A stretch of 64,000 nucleotides of DNA from Pseudomicrostroma phylloplanum (Eukaryota; Basidiomycota; Exobasidiomycetes; Microstromatales), in assembly GCA_039545275.1 (NCBI GenBank), contig BCHS01000012.1, positions 434,001 through 498,000 of the forward strand, written 5' to 3'. The translations under genes and the position numbers were made by a program. Of the stretch, positions 56,652 through 64,000 are shown one piece after another. The first letter of the stretch is position 1, and every line of letters begins with the position of its first letter. The notes beneath the pieces were generated by a model, which made no database searches, was not told where the DNA came from, and saw nothing but the letters and a program-made list of their open reading frames with translations.

Positions 56652-58337
56652 TCAGTCTAGCTCGCCCCGCTCGCGCATCTCGTCTCGAAGCTGGAGGGCC
56701 TCCTTCAGCATGCGTCGCTCCTCTTTACGAGTCCGACGCGTCTCTTCGTCCACCCCTTCGTCCTCTTCACCCGAGACGGCGTCCCCCTCCTCCTCTTCAT
56801 CGAGCAGCTCGAGGCCCTTCTCATCATCTGCTTCGCCACCTGCAACGGGCAGAGAGTCCAGTCGCGTCGCATTCAGCCTGCTCGAGACGTCCTGAATGGA
56901 GCGCTTGAGCGCCGCAGAGGAGCCCAGGTCGAAGAAGGAGTCCAGGTCTTCGTCCGTCGCCGCTCCCGCTCCCCCAATTGCGGATGACCTTGCCCGACTT
57001 GTGGAGCCGTGAAAACGACGTGGAAGAGGCGTCTCTTTGGTCGTGGTGGCTGTGGAGGAGCTTGCGGATGCTGAGGGGTCGCGCTCGGAGATTGTGAGCG
57101 GACCGAGACGAGAGGGAGGAGCCTTCTGCGCTGCGGCTGTAGGGGTCCCTGTTGCCTTTGAAGGTGTATGCGATTGGCCTTCGGCCACTGCCGATCGGTG
57201 CTTCTTCTCTTCTTCCTTGGGCAGCGTCTCTGGCTGTGCTGCGCCTTCGGTATTCCCAAAGCCCTCCCAGCCGTCCAATTCGCCCTGATCCTCCAGATCC
57301 TCCAGCAGCTCAATCTCGCTCCATTGGTCCTCTCGCCTGCTCATCAGAGCCTCCCACTTGCCACCCTGCAACGCCTGCTCCTGCCCGATCCTCCGCATCT
57401 GCTCCGCCACAGGATCTGCCAAGACCGGATCCCTGCCCCTCGCACTTGCCAAATCAGCATCCCCAACAGACGAGGATGGGTTCAGGACCCACCGTCGCAC
57501 CCATTCCGATCGGGCGTGGCAGGTTGCAGAGCAGAAGTTGTTGCGTCCACCTGGCTCGTCGGACGTGTCTCGCTCGATGGCACGACGAGAGACGCTGATG
57601 CGGTAGCGGGGTGTGGGATTTGTGGTGGAGGGGCCGGAGGATGAGAGTCTGTTTCGACATGTCGGGTAGCCACAGAGGTTGTAGATGGACCGCTCTTGGA
57701 GTATTTGCAGCCAGTAGGGTACTGAAAGGCGGGTCAGCTGTGGAAGGCAAAGGGTAATGGGGAGGGACAAGATGAGTTGGGCTGAGTACATGCGCTATAT
57801 TGGCGAAGCAGGACTCCCGCATCGACTCACCCCTCTCTTGAGCTCCTCTCTGCTTATTTGTCTGTCTTCCATCAGCTTCTCCTGCCAAGCCAAGATCTCC
57901 TTTGCCTTCCTTTGCTGCTCAAGGATGCCCTGGGCCAGTAGAGATGCATCGCTCGTCTGAGGCGGGGGCGGCACGCCAGTAGGTCTGGAGCCCGAGAGCG
58001 ATGCGGATGGCACGGATGGAGCGGCTGCTGACCCCGAAGAATTCCTTGATGCTCTTTGCTCAGGTCTTGACCTGTTTAGCTGAGAAGACGAAGAGGCTTC
58101 ATTGTTGCCGAAGGCGCTCAGGAAGGACGAAGGGGGAAGCTGTACCCGAAGGGACGATGAGGCGGTGGGCAGCCGTGTCGGATGCGAAACTTGCTCCGTT
58201 GATGGCTGTGAGCCACCGGGCTTCGGTACCGCTGAGGGCATTGCGGTAGGGGCAAAGGGTTCAGAATGATCTAGTAAGGGTTGGTATTGAGGTTTAGGAA
58301 GCATCTGAATGGCAACGCTCCGTACCTGTTCGTCCAT
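56652..58337 (-). CDS. RTR1: Rtr1/RPAP2-type RNA polymerase II CTD phosphatase
   Basis: Atypical phosphatase that removes Ser5 phosphate from the Pol II C-terminal domain and assists Pol II nuclear import. Two exons (58337-57831, 57737-56652) give 530 aa. Exon 1 is mostly a Ser/Pro-rich region and ends in a helix LEQQRKAKEILAWQEKLMED. The Rtr1 zinc domain crosses the intron: LTRLSVPYWLQILQERSIYN, then LCGYPTC (C-x4-C, about residues 191/196), YRISVSRRAIERD, and FCSATCHARSEWV (C-x3-C, about 238/242). The acceptor before CTGACC was chosen because the nearer TTTCAG breaks the frame. The C-terminal half is acidic and low-complexity with a predicted coiled coil RTRKEERRMLKEALQLRDEM at the end. Longer than yeast Rtr1 and closer to RPAP2. 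Head to head with the RdRP gene. Confidence 0.87.
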
Positions 58338-58681
58338 CTTTTGCCGTTGGTGAAGGCTGAGAGTGGAGCGGAGGAGAGCGGAGGAGAGCGGAGAATGAAC
58401 GCGTCTCTCTTTCCGTCGAAGCATCTGATTGAAGTGCGTGCCTGGGATTGCTTCGTAGCCGCCATTAGTCCTTCTTCGCCTGCGAAGTTTAGCACAAGTC
58501 ATCTAGATCCGCCGTGCCTGAGTTCCTTTCCCGCTGTCCTGCTGCGAGGAGACATGTTTCCCCTCGTCCGCTGCCCCCTCTGGACCTTGTCCTCCTGACC
58601 ATCGCAGCCTCGCCCTCCCCCCAGCGAGCCGATACAACGACCTCACCTGACCCACTTGGCTTGTGTCAGGTGCTGCTCAAC
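58338..58681. promoter_or_regulatory. bidirectional promoter, Rtr1-type phosphatase / RdRP
   Basis: 344 bp between divergent ATG codons. The RdRP frame is open upstream to a GTG at 58514 but ATG 58682 is preferred. A direct repeat gagcggaggagagcggaggagagcgga lies at about 58367-58391. No named element. Confidence 0.45.
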
Positions 58682-61600
58682 ATGCCGCCCCTCGACCATG
58701 CTCTCCCTCAGCTGGACCTCGATCCTCTCAGAGGTTTTGGTAGTGCTGTCGCAAGCATAGATTCCAACTTCTCTTCATCCTCATCCGGGTTCCGTACACC
58801 CAACACGAGCCACAGCACCACGATTGCACGCCCTTCAGCCGAACTTCCCCTACCTCCACCCTGGCTCATCCGACAGAACAACCTCGCGAACACAACCATC
58901 AGGTCTGCTCCGTCCGCGGCTTCATCAACAGGCGCCTCCGGCCGAACTCAAGGCCGTCAGAGCACCTCGACGCACCAGCAACGCCCGCCGAATCACCAAC
59001 AGCAGCGTCAGCCACATCAGCAGCGAGGGCCAAGATCCACGCAAGGCGCAAGAGGTCAAGGCCTTCCAGACTATGAACGGCCTCAGGACCCAGTCTTGGT
59101 ATGCTATGAGCTCCCTCAGAATACCTATGCCCGCGTCTTTCGAAAGGCAGTCGGCGCAGCCATCAAGAAGGTCTTCCCCGATCCTCCGACCTTCAGAGCT
59201 ATAGTCAAGTCTAAGCGTGGGACAACAGAGTTCGGGCAGGTCACCTTTCCCAATCAAGACTGCTGCAACATCTTCATGCGCTTCTATGGACCTCAAGCGC
59301 GTGATTCAGTCGAGATTCGCAAACACAGGCTGCGCTTTGAGAGGCCCAAGCCAGGTATCGTTCGTATCACTGAGCAGGAAATCAAGTCGCTCATCTTCAA
59401 GCCGAACACTGTGGCTGTCGATATCCACTCAGACTACGAGAACAGCGATGAAGAACGAGCGCGAGATCTCTACGTGCTCGAGTGCGAGATCGGAGGCTGG
59501 GACTCCAAGGGACGCTTCGCTTCTGCCTGGAAGAGCAATGTCTTGGACGATCACTACTCCATCGTGGATCTAGATGGAGATTCCGCCAAGCTCACAGTCC
59601 GCCTCAGCGACCGGCTCATCAGCATCTCACTGTACAGTGTGGAGAAGATGGTTGTGCACGGGAAAGATCTTTACATCTATACGACCGCATTGCCCACGTA
59701 CTTGCAAGACATCACTGGCGGTGTTGCCTCGCTCACCCGCAGGATCGGGATCATGAAGTTCAACGGGCTGGACTCCGTGGCGAAGTTCGTCAGAACACCT
59801 GGCTTGGACAGTGCCCACGAAAAGATTGCACCATTCTGTTATGTCGTCAAGGTTCGGTGCACAAATAGAGCAGATCTGGATCACTTTCTCCTGAGGTGGA
59901 GACGCAAGCTTATCGACATCGTTGCCTACCTGGACATCGAGCAGAACATGGAGCAGCCTTACCGCAACGGGATCTTGAGGAAGCTCAATGAATGGTACAC
60001 TACTACCTCATTTGAGCTCAGCTTCCAGGTGCATGGCCTTGTGCAGTCTGGTCTTCTTACCCCCCTCGAAGTATGGGAGCTCACCCTGCTATTCAAAGAG
60101 ATCGATCGGCGCCTCGACCCTGCCACCGCAGCAGTCGTCGTACGAACGGCTCGCAGCGGCCTGCGACACCACATGCCGGGTGAAGTGTCAGTCTCTGATG
60201 CGGACGCCTTCGCCCAGCGATTGAAGGAACAGCTGTGGCAAGCCGAAGAGGCCCAGCGGTCTCCTTTCAAGACCGTACACGAGGATACTGGCTACCATCA
60301 GATCCATGCCGCTGTCATCACACCGGCAGGACTCTGGCTAGATGGGCCCCAACGTGACACAGGGAACCGAATCGTCCGCGCCTATCCTGGCAAAGAGACT
60401 CATTTCCTGCGTGTGAGGATCCAGGACGAGTCGGGTGATCTCATCCGAGATTCCAGGGAAGTGGACCAGGACGAGCAGATCTTCAGTGGCAAGGTCCAAA
60501 AGCTGTTTCTTGAAGGTCTCAAGGTCGGTGGAAGGCTCTTCCGCTTTCTGGGCTTCTCAACGTCAAGCTTGCGCGAGCATTCCACCTGGTTCGTATCTGA
60601 CTTTGTTTACGAGGGGGAAGCTGTGTCCGCCGATTCGATCCGAGCGACCATAGGCGACTTGTCGACCATCAAGGTACCAGCCAGGTATGCGGCTCGCATG
60701 GGTCAGGCATTCACTTCCACCGCCTTCAAGATCGATGTTCCTTTCGAGAGAAGACTCATCGTCGAGGATGTCAAGATCGGTACGAAGAGGTACAATACTA
60801 TTGGCAATGTCGTCTCTCGGGAGTACGTTTTCTCTGACGGCTGTGGTACTCTGTCACGCGCCACCATGGAGAAATTGCACGAACAAGACGCAAGGATCAG
60901 AAGGAACAAGCGTAAGACCGCACTACCGGTCGTCTTCCAGGTCCGCATTGGCGGAGCCAAGGGTGTGTTGTCACTCAATTCTGAGCAGACAGGCTCTGAC
61001 GTGATGCTACGCGAGAGTATGGTCAAGTTCGAGACGAATGAAGTCGATCATCCCCATGCGATCTCACTTGAAGTCGCCTCCAGTGCAGATGCGCCATTGA
61101 GCACGAATCTCAATCGACCCCTCGTGGCACTACTCGAGACACTGGGTGTACCACCAAGTAACTTTCTACGTATACAGGAGCAAGCCGTCGCCGATCTTCG
61201 CTTGGCAGTCACAGACACGGTAGCGGCACTGCGACTCTATCGCAGCTACGGTGTTGGCATTGCCGCCGAGAGCTCTGACCTTTTGCAAACCCTCCATCGC
61301 GTGTTGGGCATCAAAGGAATCACCGAGGTGGCCTTCCTCAAGAGATGTAACCTCACAGTGCTGACAAGTGCTCTGCGCATGATCAAGTACAAGGTATGTA
61401 AAGAGCAAACCGTCGCTGTCAGACAATGGAGGTGACATGTTGACTCACCTTTTTACCGCTCTGAATAGGCACGTTGCAAAGTGGACCAAGCATGGACTCT
61501 CATCGGGATCATGGACGAGAGCGGCCTACTGGAGGAAGGACAAGTGTATGTTCAGCTGAGAGAGGGTCAAGATGCCAACCCTCAGTTCCTCAAAGGATGG

Positions 61601-63116
61601 TGTCTCGTCGGACGAAGTCCTTACCTTGCGGCTGGAGATGTTCAGGTGAGTACAGCAGTCGTGAATGTCTGGCGTTCGTATGTCGACTCTACTAAGCCAT
61701 TGCTGTTTGGCTCTTTCTCTGTTTTGCTCAGTATGCCACATTGATCGGCAGGCCACCTCCTGGGCATCCTCTGCTGAACCTTCACAACTGCGTCGTCTTC
61801 AGCCGTAGAGGCCGTAGGCCACTACCATCGATGCTCAGCGGCGGTGATCTGGACGGAGATCTCTATAATGTCTTCCAGTGAGTGCAAAGCTTTTCCTCGT
61901 CGCCCGGACTGCCGATCTCAACGTTTGTCATTCTGTTTGCCTCCTGTCGCCGTCCAGGAACCCTCTCTTGATGCCACCCAAGACACGTCCGGCTGGAGAA
62001 TTCGACAGCGAGACTCCAAAGTCGCTCTCTCGTCCAGTCACCTGGGAAGACGTCGTGAGCTTCTTCCTGCTCTACTGCCAGACGGATAGGTTGGGCATGA
62101 TTGCCGACCGTCACCTGTGCATCGCAGACCGTTCTGCATTCGGCGTGGAGGACCGCCAGTGCGAAAAGCTAGCTCAGCTGGCATCAGTCGCGGTAGACTA
62201 TCAGAAGACAGGTGTTCCTCCTGATCTCCGTTACATCCCTCGTCTCGAAGACACTGCTAGGCCGGACTTCTGTCAGAGCGAACATCGCGTCGAAGGTCGT
62301 CGAGCCAAGGAACGCAGTCGATGGGCGAGGCTAAATCTGGGCTACTATGAGTCTCCCAAGGCTCTAGGTCAGATGTTCCGAGCCATCTCTGTCAGTGCTG
62401 ACATTGACAGTTGGGGCAGGAACATTTCACCTGTCAAGAGTGAGACGGAGATTAGACTTCTCTACTGGAACAAGATTCGACCTTGGCTCCCAGACAATTG
62501 GCTTCCCGGTGGCGACGAGGATATGGCCGCGGTCCAGGTCTACTACTCTTTGCTGGACGGCTATGCGAATGACTATGCCCCTGAGAGGCGTCGTGAGGAC
62601 CTTTCGGAAGAAGAGTGCTTCATGGGCGTCATCCTTTCTAGATTCGGCACGCGCTTCACAGGTTCTCGTGGCTACTCTGCTCAGGTCGGCCTGAAGGATG
62701 ACATCTCGGGCCTGATTGACCAGACGATGAGCAACTTCTGCGACACACAGGAATGGAACGAGCCCCGCATCACCCCAAAGAGCCTCCGAGACCAACATTG
62801 GGATTACACTACGCCCAACCGCGAGCGAGAGGAAAGGATGGACCGCTTGAAGGCTGACAAGCAGTTTGTCCAGCAGCTGGTCGTTCGATTGGCCAGGTGG
62901 ATCCGAGCGTCTGAGATGTTCGAGGAGGTCAAGTCGCCCGCAATTACCAATCCGCGACGCAACAATGCCGAAGGTGGTGAGCATTGGACCCACAGGCGAT
63001 ACGAGGGGGCCAAGTGGATCGCGATTGCTCCTATACTCAAGAAGGTTGAGGAATTGGAGATGTGGAGTTTGTGGTTCAAGCAAATGACGCGTAACATGGG
63101 GAGCAGAGCGGTCTGA
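58682..63116 (+). CDS. RNA-dependent RNA polymerase (RNA silencing)
   Basis: Cellular RdRP of the QDE-1/RDR family that makes double-stranded RNA for Dicer. Four exons (58682-61393, 61469-61645, 61732-61877, 61958-63116) give 1397 aa. A Ser/Gln-rich N-terminus with a QQ/HQQ-rich run (about residues 95-120) precedes an RRM-like region (CYELPQNTYARVFRKAVGAA to YGPQARDSVEIRKHRLRFER). The catalytic core includes FSDGCGTLSRATMEKL, VFQVRIGGAKGVLSLN, VKFETNEVDHPHAISLEVA and RGRRPLPSMLSGGDLDGDLY. The last contains the double-psi beta-barrel active site DLDGD at about residues 1002-1006 with all three Asp present. The C-terminal part, WEDVVSFFLLYCQTDRLG through the neck-like helices, is intact, so the gene looks functional. 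First intron donor is GTATGT, the others GTGAGT. Confidence 0.94.
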
Positions 63117-64000
63117 GAGCTGGTCCTTCGACGTCGTCTTTGAGTTTGTCTATCACCCACAGTCGCGCCCTGGCGGCCAGAGGGGTATGACAAACTTGCT
63201 CCTTCCTTTAAATCTCTTGCGACCTCTTTGTCCTTTTACACTGTCAAACACCCAGATTCAACGAGCTGCTTCACGCCGTTTCATGTCACCCACGATGTGC
63301 GCCGCTTGTCAATGTCACCATTTCTCCCTGTCCATCGAGGTGAGTGAGGGATTTCTTCTCGCGCGAGCAAGCGGAGACCAACAGGTGGGCGGTGTTTGAA
63401 AGCGGAGTGTTGGTCTCGCAATTGCGGGGACCTAAGATTAGTACTGGTGCTGGGCAGAGATGGTGGTACAAGCCAGGAGATGGACACGTCTGACCACGCT
63501 CAAGGTGAAGAAGGCACGAAAAGTGCCAGAGTCTGAGCATGTCTTGCCCCTCGCGAAGGACGTTCGGGGCGGTGAGGGACCATGCCGGCTCTGTAGGCAG
63601 GTAGGCCCTGCCCTGCACAGCTCCCTGCCGCCGATGCAGCAGCAGCGAGGGAGAAAATTCGGGTGGCTCGGGTCCCTCCCTCCCTTTCCACGCAGGGGCC
63701 TGCAGCAGTCGGTCTGTGAAGTGCCGCTGCTGGTGCCGCTACCCTCGTCCATCTTCCATCCTCCTCACCTCGTCTCGACTCTCCAGCTGTTCTCGTTGAT
63801 GCTACTGCTGGAATACGCAAGTTATTCGCAGTTATTCGCCCACATCTTCTGCTATCGCTTGAAGTCAGGCACTCCCACGACATCTGAAGTTGCTCCAGGG
63901 CATCGAGCAGCTCCACTGCAGCACATGCATCCTTGAGAACGTGGGCAATCCGGACTAAGTCTCGTCTGACCTGCTTCAGCTCAGCTCAGGGCCCGCCAAT
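63117..64000. other. RdRP 3' flank, no gene recognised to window end
   Basis: 884 bp. A short tandem agttattcgc x2 lies at about 63820-63839. Open frames of 60-160 codons on both strands overlap each other and carry no known domain. A gene may begin beyond the window edge. Confidence 0.4.

Overview
This window is nuclear DNA of a fungus, most likely a basidiomycete and possibly from the smut lineage (Ustilaginomycotina). The evidence is spliceosomal introns of about 70-130 nt with GTGAGT-type donors and AG acceptors, low intron density (0-6 per gene), GC-rich codon choice, Ser- and Gln-rich linkers, and the protein families present: sphingolipid C9-methyltransferase, a multi-PAS hybrid histidine kinase, Slt2-type MAP kinase, Rrn7, Tim21 and an RNAi-type RNA-dependent RNA polymerase. 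The lineage call is an inference from family content. The window holds 24 supported protein-coding genes. I recognise no rRNA, tRNA, transposon or CRISPR array. All starts were placed at ATG codons and splice sites were chosen so that exon phases add up to an open protein.

Layout. 0.4-4.4 kb (-): soluble hybrid histidine kinase. 5.4-7.4 kb (-): serine palmitoyltransferase subunit LCB1. 7.8-14.2 kb (+): FCP1-homology protein, Tim21, sphingolipid C9-methyltransferase. 14.5-16.9 kb (-): mitochondrial glutamyl-tRNA synthetase. 17.7-19.4 kb (+): Atg18-type PROPPIN, tail to tail with an Slt2-type cell-wall-integrity MAP kinase (19.8-21.4 kb, -). 22.0-23.5 kb (-): unknown Ser-rich protein. 24.7-28.0 kb (-): GRAM-domain membrane protein. 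28.7-30.4 kb (-): choline-transporter-like Pns1, head to head with an animal-type cryptochrome/(6-4) photolyase (30.8-33.1 kb, +). 34.2-36.8 kb (+): sulfate permease. 37.3-38.5 kb (+): 3-hydroxyacyl-CoA dehydrogenase. 38.8-39.8 kb (-): FRAG1/DRAM/Sfk1 membrane protein. 40.5-41.7 kb (+): HMG-CoA lyase. 41.8-44.1 kb (-): RNA polymerase I factor Rrn7, head to head with ribosomal protein eL36 (44.3-45.1 kb, +). 45.8-47.2 kb (-): ribosomal protein eL8. 48.0-49.3 kb (+): mitochondrial malate dehydrogenase. 49.7-50.6 kb (-): acidic nuclear-type protein with a 23-nt micro-exon. 52.3-56.3 kb (+): Na+/H+ antiporter. 56.7-58.3 kb (-): Rtr1/RPAP2-type Pol II CTD phosphatase, head to head with an RNA-dependent RNA polymerase (58.7-63.1 kb, +).

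Functional themes. Two sphingolipid genes (first step and a late fungal-specific modification) lie about 5 kb apart. Rrn7, eL36 and eL8 form a ribosome-biogenesis neighbourhood with a 283-bp shared promoter. HADH, HMG-CoA lyase and malate dehydrogenase are mitochondrial catabolic enzymes within 12 kb. The RdRP implies that this organism keeps an RNA-silencing pathway, at least in part. These are neighbourhoods rather than operons, since every gene has its own 5' region. No obviously new multi-gene system is present. The items most worth a second look are the RdRP and its shared promoter with the CTD phosphatase, the N-for-D substitution in the FCP1-type protein, the enlarged cryptochrome, and unusual exon structures in eL8 and the acidic protein.
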